A DNA stretch of 64,000 nucleotides from JAJTFA01 sp044351265 (GTDB lineage Bacteria > Bacteroidota > Bacteroidia > UKL13-3): assembly GCA_044351265.1 (NCBI GenBank), contig JBILGC010000002.1, positions 1 through 64,000 on the forward strand, written 5' to 3'. The notes beneath the pieces were generated by a model. It saw only the letters and a program-made list of their open reading frames with translations, was not told where the DNA came from and did not search any database. Positions 45,070 through 53,669 of the stretch are shown here, piece by piece; position 1 is the stretch's first letter, and every line of letters begins with the position of its first letter. The position numbers were made by a program, and so were the translations under genes.

Positions 45070-45894
45070 ATGAAAGGCCCTATAGGTGTATTTGACTCTG
45101 GTTATGGTGGGCTCACTATCTTGCGTGAGTTTGTGAAACACCTCCCTCAATATGACTATATTTATCTGGGCGATAATGCGCGGGCTCCTTATGGTAATCG
45201 CTCCTTTGATACTGTTCATCAATACACATTGCATTGCGTGCGCCAATTGTTTGATATGGGTTGCCCGTTGGTAATATTGGCCTGCAATACTGCATCGGCA
45301 AAGGCCTTGCGCACCATACAGCAAAAAGATTTACCCCATATCGATCCCTCTAAACGTGTGCTGGGCGTTATTAGACCCACTACAGAAATAATAGGGCAAT
45401 TTTCAAAAACGGGCCATATTGGAGTGTTTGCAACAGCCGGCACCGTGGCTTCGGGTTCTTATGTGGTAGAAATTGAAAAGTTTTTTCCGCAGTCACATGT
45501 TGTCCAAGAGGCTTGCCCTATGTGGGTGCCATTGGTAGAAAACAATGAGTTTAATAAACCCGGGGCCGATTATTTCATCAAGCAACATATTGATGCGCTG
45601 CTCCAAAAAGATCCGGATATTGATACCATTGTGCTGGGTTGCACCCATTATCCTTTGCTTGAAGAAAAAATCAGATACTTTCTACCGAAACACATAGCCC
45701 TACTTTCTCAGGGACATATAGTGGCCAATAGCCTAAAAAACTATTTGCAACGACATGTGGCCTTGAAAGAGAAACTCTCGCTAAACAATACCGTGCGCTT
45801 TTTTACCACCGATGATGCAAATATGTTTAACACGCATGCCTCCGTGTTTTTTGGTCATGAAATAAGCTCGCAGCACCTGTCTTTACATATGTAA
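45070..45894 (+). CDS. murI: Glutamate racemase
   Basis: Makes D-glutamate for peptidoglycan. The 274-residue enzyme keeps the catalytic cysteines Cys72 (LACNTASAKAL) and Cys191 (VLGCTHYPLLE), FDSGYGGL (Asp9) and GDNARAPYG. A TAATTTTG element overlaps the carB stop (45045-45052) and may be a promoter. In many Bacteroidota murI follows the bamA/ompH genes; here it is about 27 kb away behind carB. Confidence 0.95.
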   Translation: MKGPIGVFDSGYGGLTILREFVKHLPQYDYIYLGDNARAPYGNRSFDTVHQYTLHCVRQLFDMGCPLVILACNTASAKALRTIQQKDLPHIDPSKRVLGVIRPTTEIIGQFSKTGHIGVFATAGTVASGSYVVEIEKFFPQSHVVQEACPMWVPLVENNEFNKPGADYFIKQHIDALLQKDPDIDTIVLGCTHYPLLEEKIRYFLPKHIALLSQGHIVANSLKNYLQRHVALKEKLSLNNTVRFFTTDDANMFNTHASVFFGHEISSQHLSLHM

Positions 45895-45903
45895 ATGATT
45901 TAC

Positions 45904-45911
45904 TAACTTTG
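45904..45911 (+). promoter_or_regulatory. Candidate promoter -7 element for the DUF4834 gene
   Basis: TAACTTTG fits TAnnTTTG and lies 26 bp before the ATG; no TTG box at a suitable distance was seen. Confidence 0.3.
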
Positions 45912-45936
45912 CTGCCTCAACGGCACATATACTATC

Positions 45937-46164
45937 ATGTTCAAATTTTTATTATACCTATTTCTGTTCTATGTGATTTTTCGTTTCATATTCGGAAGAT
46001 TATTTGGCATCACCGTAAAATCAAAAGTTTATACATATGGCCAGCAACGCCAGCAAAACCCTCATAAAAAGGAAGGCGAAATACGCATTGATACCAAACA
46101 AACAAAATCAAGTGGCAACTCAAGTAATCTGGGCGAATACGTAGACTACGAAGAAATAAAGTGA
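45937..46164 (+). CDS. DUF4834 family small membrane protein
   Basis: A 75-residue protein of a Bacteroidota-specific family. One hydrophobic N-terminal helix (about residues 3-20, FLLYLFLFYVIFRFIFGRLF) is followed by a soluble basic and polar tail with QQRQQNPHKKEGEIRI and GEYVDYEEIK, the last motif being typical of the family. The stop overlaps the GTG start of the next gene by 4 bp. Function unknown. Confidence 0.85.
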   Translation: MFKFLLYLFLFYVIFRFIFGRLFGITVKSKVYTYGQQRQQNPHKKEGEIRIDTKQTKSSGNSSNLGEYVDYEEIK

Positions 46165-47285
46165 AAAAGCTAAATATTTTAGCCATTGTTCCCTACCCTT
46201 TTTTGCCCCCAACCTGTGGTGGCGACTACTCTTCTATGAGGCTGTTTAATGCTTTGGGCAAACAACAGAATGTTACATTGTTTACCTGCGAACCTTTCAG
46301 CTCTGTTGCCCACCTGCATTTTGATTTCGAGATGATTTCGTATGTGAAATTTAAACCACAACGATACATTAATTTGTTTTTAGTTTATGATTTGCTCAGG
46401 CTCATTAAGAGTAAAAAGATTGATACCATTTTCATGGAACAGCCATGGTTTTGGGGCATGGCATTTTTTCTGAAACTCTTTAGCGGAAAAACCATGGTAA
46501 TGCGCTCAAATAATATAGAGTTTTTGCGTTTCAAATCCGTTAATAAATGGTGGTGGTGGTTTTTGTTTGTTTATGAACGCTGGTGCCTGCGTGGCATGGA
46601 TTATGTGTTTTTTGTTACCGAAGAAGACCGCAACAGGGCTATAAAGTATTTTGGAATTGATGAACATAAAACATTGGTAACACCATATGGAATAGACCGA
46701 CAGGAGCCCCCTGCAAATAGCAAACAATCTTGTGAATTGATTAGGTCCCGTTATAACATTAAACCGCATCAGCGGATATTATTATTTTTTGGCTCGCTTG
46801 ATTACCCGCCCAACCGTGAAGCACTTGATGTAATGCTAAAAAAGGTTTTGCCATTGCTTGAAAAAGATAGATATGTGTTTATGGTTTGTGGGCGCAGAGC
46901 GCAGCCCGATTTTCTTGCAGACATAAATGGGAATAACCAAATTATTCATGCCGGCTTTGTAGAAGATATTGATCATTATGTAATGGCTGCTGATGTAGTT
47001 GTGAATCCGATTTTAAGCGGTGGGGGCATCAAGACAAAAGCTGTTGATGCGCTGGCGCTAAACAAAATTGTGGTATCAACTCAAACTGGCGCAGAGGGCA
47101 TCGATCCCAGTATATGCGGCCAAAATTTGATTGTGATTTCAGACAATAACTGGCAATCTTTTGCAGAAGCAATAAATATTCAGATAGATAAAACGCCTGT
47201 AATACCCCAAAACTTCTACTCCCACTTTAGCTGGAAAGGAATTGCCATGCAAATGGGGGATAAAATAAATGCGCTTATAAAATAA
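46161..47285 (+). CDS. Glycosyltransferase, GT4 family
   Basis: A 374-residue GT-B glycosyltransferase with GTG start overlapping the DUF4834 stop. Key segments: CGGDYSSMRLFNALGKQ near the N-terminus, ILLFFGSLDYPPNREALDVM, IIHAGFVEDIDHYVMAADVV and NPILSGGGIKTKAVDALALN (donor binding). It is not part of the glycan locus but may act on a surface glycan. A 7-bp inverted repeat (GAAGACT-ACC-AGTCTTC, 47290-47306) lies at the junction with the convergent gene. Confidence 0.85.
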   Translation: MKKLNILAIVPYPFLPPTCGGDYSSMRLFNALGKQQNVTLFTCEPFSSVAHLHFDFEMISYVKFKPQRYINLFLVYDLLRLIKSKKIDTIFMEQPWFWGMAFFLKLFSGKTMVMRSNNIEFLRFKSVNKWWWWFLFVYERWCLRGMDYVFFVTEEDRNRAIKYFGIDEHKTLVTPYGIDRQEPPANSKQSCELIRSRYNIKPHQRILLFFGSLDYPPNREALDVMLKKVLPLLEKDRYVFMVCGRRAQPDFLADINGNNQIIHAGFVEDIDHYVMAADVVVNPILSGGGIKTKAVDALALNKIVVSTQTGAEGIDPSICGQNLIVISDNNWQSFAEAINIQIDKTPVIPQNFYSHFSWKGIAMQMGDKINALIK

Positions 47286-47295
47286 GGATTGAAGA

Positions 47296-47958
47296 CTACC
47301 AGTCTTCCTCATCAACAAAAACGGGATCTTTCATGGCCTTTACAAAGCCATTAATCATCTTGTTCAGCTCTTTATCGGCATAACGCAATGTCTGGTCACT
47401 ACCTTTAATATTAATGGTAGTCGTATAGTAATATTCAAAATAATTTCTGGTTGCCTCACCCGCATTGCCCTTAATACCCTCATGCACCAGATTGGTGATG
47501 GAATAGCGGTAGCGCCCCTCTTTAATCCAGATCGTCATTTTAAAATTGTAGCGACCTATTGATTTTTTTGTGTATTTATTAGAGTATGAATACGCATCTA
47601 AATACCCATTAATTACCAATTTCTGGTTTCTCTTATCTGATTGATAAGATGGTTTACCTCCAAACTGTTTCTCTGCCCATTTTTTTGCCCGCGTGTAAAG
47701 AGAGTCAGAAGGACTTTCTTCTTGCTCAATAACCCCCGTATAGGTAATAAGGTTGGTTACAGAATCAACACTGAGCTTAATTCTTTCATAGGGTTTAGCA
47801 ATGGGTGCTGCAGGCTGCTGCTCTGCGCCACCTTCGGCAACTTGACTAGAGGTTGAGTCTGTTGCTCCAATATCAAATCCCGGTGAGGCGGGGTCTTGAA
47901 CCTGGGCCATTGCACAATAAGAAAATATGCTACACGCTATCAACAGTATTTGTTTCAT
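47296..47958 (-). CDS. DUF4468 domain-containing exported protein
   Basis: A 220-residue exported protein. The signal peptide ends in CAMAQ. A Pro/Ala/Gln-rich spacer (about 20-55) precedes the DUF4468 (TBP-like fold) domain: LITYTGVIEQEESPSDSLYT, RAKKWAEKQFGGKPS, YNFKMTIWIKEGRYRYSITN and HEGIKGNAGEATRNYFEYY. Function unknown. The shape is typical of periplasmic proteins in the phylum. Single gene, convergent with the glycosyltransferase. Confidence 0.82.
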   Translation of the reverse strand: MKQILLIACSIFSYCAMAQVQDPASPGFDIGATDSTSSQVAEGGAEQQPAAPIAKPYERIKLSVDSVTNLITYTGVIEQEESPSDSLYTRAKKWAEKQFGGKPSYQSDKRNQKLVINGYLDAYSYSNKYTKKSIGRYNFKMTIWIKEGRYRYSITNLVHEGIKGNAGEATRNYFEYYYTTTINIKGSDQTLRYADKELNKMINGFVKAMKDPVFVDEEDW

Positions 47959-48048
47959 TTCTTTAATTCGGTAAGTTTATATTCTTGGTTTTACTAAGAG
48001 CCCCAAAAATAGGGAATCATTTTATTTTTCATAACGCCATAGTATCGA

Positions 48049-48056
48049 TATTTTTG
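48049..48056 (+). promoter_or_regulatory. Candidate promoter -7 element for menD
   Basis: TATTTTTG, an exact TAnnTTTG match 41 bp before the GTG of menD; no clear -33 box. Confidence 0.3.
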
Positions 48057-48097
48057 ACACTTGATAACATTTGCGCAAGCCGCTTGTTTAATAAATA

Positions 48098-49777
48098 GTG
48101 CAGAAACACGTATATACCATTTCAGAAATGTGCCGAAAGGCTGAAATAACACAAGTGGTTATTTCACCCGGCTCTCGCTCCGCTCCGCTTACCTTGGCAT
48201 TTGCTGGCAATCCTTACTTTACCTGCCACTCCGTTACCGATGAGCGAAGTGCCGCATACATGGCATTGGGCATAGCTAGACAACTGAGGCAGCCCGTTGT
48301 TCTTGTTTGCACCTCAGGCACTGCCGCACTTAATTATTTTCCTGCCATTGCTGAAGCTTTTTTTCAGCAAGTGCCTTTAATTGTGCTTACCGCTGATCGC
48401 CCTCCGCAACTCCTGCATCAGCAAGACGGGCAAATGATTGTTCAGAAAGATGTTTATGGAAACCATGTGCTTGCATCGTATGAATTACCCTGTTATTTGC
48501 ACGGAAAAGAAAACGAGAAAGAAACAGCAGGCATAATAGCCAAAGCAATTGCCGCTTCATGCAGCCCAATGCAGAGAGGCCCTGTGCACGTAAATATTCC
48601 ACTAATTGAACCGCTATATGAGACAATATCCAAAAGCTCACCCTATACATCATTACCGGATATTGCCACTACCCATTTTCCTGAATACAAACTTGGCTAT
48701 GATGTTATGCAGTGCTGGGAAAATAGTAGCCGTGTGCTTGTTTTAGCGGGCGCTGCAGAGCCTGATATAGAACTTTTTACTACTCTTAATTTTTTATCTG
48801 AAAACCCTAAAGTAGTAATTGCCTCCGATATTGTTTCTAATCAACACAGCATAGCAGATGTCAGCTGTTTCGATTTTATAATTGGGCATGCCGATGAGAA
48901 GCTATTGAAAATCCTTTCTCCTGATTTGCTTGTATCTTTTGGCGGACCCGTATTGTCAAAAGCTGTAAAAGGGTGGCTGCAACAACAAAAACGGATGGCA
49001 CACATTCGCATTCAAACACATCAACCGCTGGTTAATACCTATCAAAATGTAACCCATGCGATATATGCAAAGCCTGCTGAGGTCTTGAAACAATTGTCTC
49101 TGCTTCCCGTTCAACAAAAAAATGAAACTTGGAAAAAGCTATGGCAGCAAACCGATGCGCTAAGCAGGCACCGAATCAACTCTTTTGTTAATCTCAATAA
49201 AAACAGTGAGCTTGCTATTACAGAAAACATTTTACAGCACTTACCGGATGGCGTAGATTTACACCTAGCCAACAGCAGCACTATCAGATATGCAAGTTTG
49301 CTTGGTATACACAACCATAGTTGGATTGTGCATGGCAATAGGGGCACTAGCGGTATTGACGGATGCTCGGCTACAGCAGTAGGTGCAGCATTGGTAAATA
49401 ACAGGTTAACGATTTTACTTAGTGGTGATTTGGCATTTATGTATGACAGCCACGCATGGTGGATTGATGAAATTCCTGATAATATCAGAGTAGTTGTAAT
49501 TAACAATGGTGGTGGTGGCATTTTTAGCCTTATTCCCGGTCCTAATATCAATAAAAAACAAACCCGTTTTTTTACTACACCACACAAACAAAACATTGAG
49601 CAAATAACTTTGCAATACGGAATGGAATACTACTTTTGCCGCGACTTGTCCGGTTTGGAGCAAGTGTTAAATCGCTTTTTTGACCCAAGAGGTAAAGCGG
49701 CAGTACTCGAAATAAAGACCAACATGAAGGAAAACGCAAAAGCATTTAAGGCATTCGGAAAAATAAAATTACTATAA
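48098..49777 (+). CDS. menD: 2-succinyl-5-enolpyruvyl-6-hydroxy-3-cyclohexene-1-carboxylate synthase
   Basis: ThDP-dependent enzyme of menaquinone synthesis joining isochorismate and 2-oxoglutarate. The 559-residue protein starts at GTG. The ThDP-binding region GNRGTSGIDGCSATAVGAAL, the VVISPGSRSAPLTLAF start with the conserved Ser-Arg-Ser, the glutamate in TDERSAAYMALGIAR and NNGGGGIFSLIP are complete. The next gene, menB, starts 2 bp after its stop. menF, menC and menE are not in the window. Confidence 0.95.
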   Translation: MQKHVYTISEMCRKAEITQVVISPGSRSAPLTLAFAGNPYFTCHSVTDERSAAYMALGIARQLRQPVVLVCTSGTAALNYFPAIAEAFFQQVPLIVLTADRPPQLLHQQDGQMIVQKDVYGNHVLASYELPCYLHGKENEKETAGIIAKAIAASCSPMQRGPVHVNIPLIEPLYETISKSSPYTSLPDIATTHFPEYKLGYDVMQCWENSSRVLVLAGAAEPDIELFTTLNFLSENPKVVIASDIVSNQHSIADVSCFDFIIGHADEKLLKILSPDLLVSFGGPVLSKAVKGWLQQQKRMAHIRIQTHQPLVNTYQNVTHAIYAKPAEVLKQLSLLPVQQKNETWKKLWQQTDALSRHRINSFVNLNKNSELAITENILQHLPDGVDLHLANSSTIRYASLLGIHNHSWIVHGNRGTSGIDGCSATAVGAALVNNRLTILLSGDLAFMYDSHAWWIDEIPDNIRVVVINNGGGGIFSLIPGPNINKKQTRFFTTPHKQNIEQITLQYGMEYYFCRDLSGLEQVLNRFFDPRGKAAVLEIKTNMKENAKAFKAFGKIKLL

Positions 49778-49779
49778 AA

Positions 49780-50604
49780 ATGGAAAGCAAATACGCATGG
49801 CAAACCATTAAAGAATATAAGGAAATTAAGTTTTCTTTCTTTGAAGGCATTGCCAAAATAAGCATTAACAGGCCCGATAAACACAATGCCTTTACTCCGC
49901 TGACAGTAAAAGAAATGAGTGAGGCAATGGAACTTGCCCGCCAAGATGAAAACGTATATTGTGTAATACTAACCGGTGAGGGCGGTAATGCTTTTTGCAG
50001 TGGTGGCGACCAAAGTGTGCGTGGCCATGGCGGCTATGTGGGCGATGATGGTGTGCCCAGATTAAACGTGTTGGATTTACAAATGCAAATTCGCAGAATA
50101 CCCAAGCCGGTTGTAGCTATGGTAGCAGGTTGGGCTATTGGCGGAGGCCATGTGCTACATGTAATTTGTGATTTGAGTATTGCAGCAGAGAATGCACGAT
50201 TTGGGCAAACAGGACCAAAAGTAGGAAGTTTTGATGGTGGCTTTGGGGCAAGTTATTTGGCCAGAATTGTGGGCCAGAAAAAAGCCAGAGAAATTTGGTA
50301 TTTATGCGGCCAATACAATGCACAAGAAGCTCTTGAAATGGGTTTGGTTAACAAAGTTGTACCGCTGGAAATGCTAGAAGATACAACCATTGAGTGGTGC
50401 AGAAAAATGATGGATAAAAGCCCCATTGCTTTGCGCATGCTTAAATCTGCATTTAATGCAGAGCTTGACGGGCAGGCGGGCATACAGGAACTTGCCGGAA
50501 ATGCTACCTTACTGTACTATCTAAGCGATGAGGCCAAAGAGGGAAAAAACTCGTTTTTAGAGAAGCGCAAGCCCGATTTTAAGAAGTTCCCTAAATTTCC
50601 GTAA
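49780..50604 (+). CDS. menB: 1,4-dihydroxy-2-naphthoyl-CoA synthase
   Basis: Crotonase-fold enzyme that closes the naphthoquinone ring in menaquinone synthesis. The 274-residue protein has the oxyanion-hole segments FCSGGDQSVRG and VAGWAIGGGHVLHVICDLSI, and the MenB-specific FGQTGPKVGSFDGGFGASYL; the C-terminus FLEKRKPDFKKFPKFP is typical. It is translated 2 bp after menD, so the two enzymes of this branch are coupled. Cytoplasmic. Confidence 0.95.
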   Translation: MESKYAWQTIKEYKEIKFSFFEGIAKISINRPDKHNAFTPLTVKEMSEAMELARQDENVYCVILTGEGGNAFCSGGDQSVRGHGGYVGDDGVPRLNVLDLQMQIRRIPKPVVAMVAGWAIGGGHVLHVICDLSIAAENARFGQTGPKVGSFDGGFGASYLARIVGQKKAREIWYLCGQYNAQEALEMGLVNKVVPLEMLEDTTIEWCRKMMDKSPIALRMLKSAFNAELDGQAGIQELAGNATLLYYLSDEAKEGKNSFLEKRKPDFKKFPKFP

Positions 50605-50630
50605 AAGCTATTTGTGTGTTTTGGGGTTGA

Positions 50631-51140
50631 TTATTTAAACCCTATGGATGAAGGGCCTTTTTCAACCCTAGCTGCTTTCTCAAGAACCTCTTCTTTTAAT
50701 TTGTCTTTATACTTTTGCATCTCATGGGCCAAATGCACAACGTGTGTGGCCAATATCTGAACTGCAAGTAAACCGGCATTTTTTGCATTGTTAATGGCAA
50801 CTGCTGCTACAGGAACGCCTGCAGGCATTTGCACAATAGATAACAAAGAATCCATTCCATCAAGTGCTTTTAGTTTTACCGGAACACCAATAACAGGTAG
50901 AGAGGTAACAGAGGCAACCATACCCGGCAAATGCGCGGCACCGCCTGCTCCTGCAATAATTACTTTTAGGCCACGCTCTCTGGCTGTTTTGGCATACTCC
51001 ATCATACGCTCAGGGGTGCGGTGGGCAGAAACAACCGTTATCTCATATGCTACTTTAAAAGCATCGAGCACTTTTGCAGCTTCTTGCATCACTTCCAAAT
51101 CGCTATCGCTGCCCATAATAATGCCAACTGTTTTACTCAT
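50631..51140 (-). CDS. purE: 5-(carboxyamino)imidazole ribonucleotide mutase
   Basis: Purine pathway enzyme moving the carboxyl group of N5-CAIR to C4. ATG 51140 gives 169 residues; MGSDSDLEVM and VVSAHRTPERM carry the catalytic residues, and GAGGAAHLPGMVAS is typical of class I PurE, which works with PurK. purK lies 210 bp upstream on the same strand. A TTG at 51152 was rejected as start. The intergenic space contains a GC-rich block (see 51225-51345). Confidence 0.95.
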   Translation of the reverse strand: MSKTVGIIMGSDSDLEVMQEAAKVLDAFKVAYEITVVSAHRTPERMMEYAKTARERGLKVIIAGAGGAAHLPGMVASVTSLPVIGVPVKLKALDGMDSLLSIVQMPAGVPVAAVAINNAKNAGLLAVQILATHVVHLAHEMQKYKDKLKEEVLEKAARVEKGPSSIGFK

Positions 51141-51224
51141 GATATGTTGCAATTTAAATTGTACTGCGAAGTAAGGGTTTTAATTTGAAAAAGGATATGC
51201 CGCAAAAAGCACAATAAGCTAGGC

Positions 51225-51345
51225 TTAGGGATGACAACGAAAAGCCCGCAGCCAAAACAAAGTTGTGGTGATGACTTGCAGCGCGCAGCCCGGCCCCTAA
51301 ATTGCTTATAAGGCCTGTGTGCAAGCGCATCAATCTGGGGAATTA
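51225..51345. other. GC-rich non-coding block between purK and purE
   Basis: About 55% G+C in 51241-51340, compared with about 40% around it. It holds GC-rich elements (GCGCGCAGCCCGGCCCC), the related pair AAAGCCCGCAGCC and GCGCAGCCCGG, and short inverted pairs (TTGC and GCAA flanking an AGGCCT palindrome). No ORF or tRNA is present. It may be an interspersed repeat or a structured RNA segment in the purK-purE transcript; I recall similar GC-rich intergenic units in other Bacteroidota but cannot confirm. Confidence 0.45.
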
Positions 51346-51349
51346 ATGA

Positions 51350-52516
51350 TTATTTACTCGCTACGAAAGTGAGTGTTTGATGCACTTGTTGTGCCGTTTG
51401 CCTGGCTTGAGCCAGTGTTGGCGCAATTATGGTTACATGGCCCATTTTACGGAAAGGTTTGCTTTCTTTTTTATCGTATAAATGCACATACACACCTTGC
51501 ATGGCGCTAACCTCTTTAAGCCCTTGCAACAGATAGGTGCCGTTTACACCGGGGCTGCCTAGCAAATTCATCATTACTGCAGGTTGAATTAAATCTGTGC
51601 TGCCTAAGGGTAAGCCTGCCAAAATTCTTACCAACTGCTCAAACTGTGAAGTGTAGCAAGCCTCAATGGTGTGATGGCCTGAGTTATGGGGCCTTGGGGC
51701 TACTTCATTAACCAAAATATCTCCGTTTTGAGTTAAAAACATCTCAACGGCAAATACCCCTGCACTGTTAAATGCCTGCACGGTTTGATGGGCAATGGCT
51801 CTTGCTTTTTGTGCAGTTGCATCATTGATTGTTGCAGGACAATCAAGAAGGGTTACAAGGTTGGCCTCGGCATCAAACACCATTTCAACTACCGGCCAGG
51901 TAAGAATATTTCCTTTTTTATCTACCGCTACCATAACGGATAACTCTTTTTGGCAGGGTATGAATTGCTCCAGCACGCAAGGGTCTTTAAATGGCACGTG
52001 TTGCGTTAATGCCAACACTTGAGCAGTAGAAAATATATTTACACCTTTACCATCATATCCTTCGGTGCGCGTTTTAGCCACCATTTTTTCACCTCCCAAC
52101 TGTTGAATGGCTTGTGGCCACTCATCTGGATGATTAACCAGCACAAAAGGCGCTGTGGGAATTTGGTTTGCAATAAAAAATTCTTTTTGAAGCCCCTTAT
52201 CTTGTATTACCTGAAGCACTTTGGGCGATGGTATGATTTCCTTGCCTTGTTGCTCTAACTCTAGCAGGGCCTGCACGTTTACATGTTCAATTTCATAAGT
52301 AAGCACATCGGAAATGGAGGCAAGTTCTTTTATTTGTGTTGCATCGGTTAGTTTGCCATGTATGTGTTTTTGTGCCAGCAATGCGCAAGGGCAATCAGGC
52401 GCATCCAACACATTAAAATTGATATTAAGTCTAAGTGATTCTTCAATCATCATTCGACCAAGCTGGCCACCACCAATAATACCTATTGTTTTTTTTAAGG
52501 GGTTTTGAACATCCAC
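51350..52516 (-). CDS. purK: 5-(carboxyamino)imidazole ribonucleotide synthase
   Basis: ATP-grasp enzyme that carboxylates AIR at N5 with bicarbonate. The 388-residue protein starts at GTG; GIIGGGQLGRMMIEESLRLN, the ATP-grasp lid KTRTEGYDGKGV and NEVAPRPHNSGHHTIEACYTSQFEQ are intact. Length is normal. It precedes purE on the same strand. The 137 bp up to idi contain a weak terminator for the carotenoid operon. Confidence 0.95.
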   Translation of the reverse strand: MDVQNPLKKTIGIIGGGQLGRMMIEESLRLNINFNVLDAPDCPCALLAQKHIHGKLTDATQIKELASISDVLTYEIEHVNVQALLELEQQGKEIIPSPKVLQVIQDKGLQKEFFIANQIPTAPFVLVNHPDEWPQAIQQLGGEKMVAKTRTEGYDGKGVNIFSTAQVLALTQHVPFKDPCVLEQFIPCQKELSVMVAVDKKGNILTWPVVEMVFDAEANLVTLLDCPATINDATAQKARAIAHQTVQAFNSAGVFAVEMFLTQNGDILVNEVAPRPHNSGHHTIEACYTSQFEQLVRILAGLPLGSTDLIQPAVMMNLLGSPGVNGTYLLQGLKEVSAMQGVYVHLYDKKESKPFRKMGHVTIIAPTLAQARQTAQQVHQTLTFVASK

Positions 52517-52547
52517 GGCACGAAGGTAAGAAAATTTGATGGTTGCA

Positions 52548-52571
52548 ATAAAAAGGCCGATTAGAAGCCTT
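52548..52571 (-). terminator. Possible terminator of the idi-crt transcript
   Basis: On the minus strand AAGGC (loop of nine) GCCTT is followed by TTTATT, about 83 bp after the idi stop. The stem is short, so support is modest. Confidence 0.4.
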
Positions 52572-52653
52572 GTAATCAGGCAAGATTGTTTAAGTGATAA
52601 TAACTAGTAATAATTAAGGTAAAAGACCAATCAACCATTTGGCTTATAAACTG

Positions 52654-53169
52654 CTAAAGATTGCTAAGGTATTCTTTTAAAATAATTTTAAACCATGATG
52701 TGAAGTGATGCGGGTGGTGATATACTTCATTAATCAGGTCGTCTATTTTAATCCAGCGGTAAGTTGCCACCTCCTCCGGATTTATTTGAGGTATGCCGTT
52801 AAATTCTCCTGTATATACAAAGTCTAGCTCATGCTCGGTTAATCCGTTTTCAAAAGGAGTACGATAAATAAAATGAAACTTCTCCTTCAGCTCGCAATCA
52901 AAGCCCATTTCTTCCATAAGTCTGCGGTGTGCGGCATCTAACGTATTTTCATTGGCTCTGGGGTGGCTGCAACAGGTGTTGGTCCACAGGCCGCCTGAGT
53001 GGTACTTATTAAATGCGCGTTGCTGCAACAAAAGCTCTCCGTTTTTATTAAAAACAAAAACAGAAAATGCACGATGAAGTAGCGCCTTTTCATGAGCCTC
53101 TTGCTTAGCCATTAGCCCAATCTCATTATCTTGCTCATCTACTAATATTACAAATTCATCTGTTTTCAT
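52654..53169 (-). CDS. idi: Isopentenyl-diphosphate delta-isomerase, type 1
   Basis: Interconverts IPP and DMAPP, supplying the carotenoid pathway. The 171-residue Nudix-fold enzyme has the active-site cysteine in TNTCCSHPRANENT and the glutamate in LTEHELDFVYTG, with ENTLDAAHRRLMEEMGFD as the Nudix-like helix. It begins 1 bp inside the stop of the hypothetical gene upstream and is the last gene of the minus-strand carotenoid operon. Confidence 0.94.
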   Translation of the reverse strand: MKTDEFVILVDEQDNEIGLMAKQEAHEKALLHRAFSVFVFNKNGELLLQQRAFNKYHSGGLWTNTCCSHPRANENTLDAAHRRLMEEMGFDCELKEKFHFIYRTPFENGLTEHELDFVYTGEFNGIPQINPEEVATYRWIKIDDLINEVYHHPHHFTSWFKIILKEYLSNL

Positions 53170-53669
53170 TAGGCTTGAAGTTTTTGCTTTTCTGCAGGAC
53201 TCAGCGCTTCGCTTGTTAACAGATAATTTATAATTTTATCCTTTAGCGTTTTGTCTTTAAGCGAAGCAACGTTGTTTAGCAAAAACGTTTTGTCTTTTGA
53301 AAGATGCTGATTGTATTGCAAAAAGACCGGTGAGTTAGATTGAATGCTGAAGCGCAGAAAAACCAATTCAACAACATCAGGTTGAAGCGTAAGTGCTTTT
53401 TCCAGCAATTCCTTGCCCTGATTAAAGGAGTTTAACTTTGACCATGGGTTAATATAATGCTTGGCCATAATCATCTTTACCGCACCCACATAACCCATAA
53501 GCAAAGGATCGGTTGTTTTTATCTTTTCTGCCTGCACAAGAAACGTTTTGCCTGCGGCAGATTTATAAACTACCTCATCATAGGCTTTGCGTGCATCTTG
53601 TATTGAAAATGCCTCTGTATCCGCAAGCATAATGGTTAAAAATAGCATAAATGCAGCAACTCTCATCAT
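53169..53669 (-). CDS. Hypothetical exported protein of the carotenoid operon
   Basis: A 166-residue protein with a signal-like N-terminus (RVAAFMLFLTIMLADTEA) and a helical remainder (ARKAYDEVVYKSAAGKTFLV, YVGAVKMIMAKHYINPWSKL, GKELLEKALTLQPDVVELVF). It overlaps crtB by 4 bp and idi by 1 bp, so it is translated with them. I recall similar proteins beside carotenoid genes in other Bacteroidota; no function is known. The LTLQPD and helix pattern resemble a TPR-like scaffold. Confidence 0.78.
   Translation of the reverse strand: MMRVAAFMLFLTIMLADTEAFSIQDARKAYDEVVYKSAAGKTFLVQAEKIKTTDPLLMGYVGAVKMIMAKHYINPWSKLNSFNQGKELLEKALTLQPDVVELVFLRFSIQSNSPVFLQYNQHLSKDKTFLLNNVASLKDKTLKDKIINYLLTSEALSPAEKQKLQA

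Noticed and set aside
47290..47306. GAAGACT-ACC-AGTCTTC hairpin at a convergent junction as a terminator
   Set aside because: The stem is perfect but no T tract follows on either strand, and part of it is coding for the end of the DUF4468 protein.
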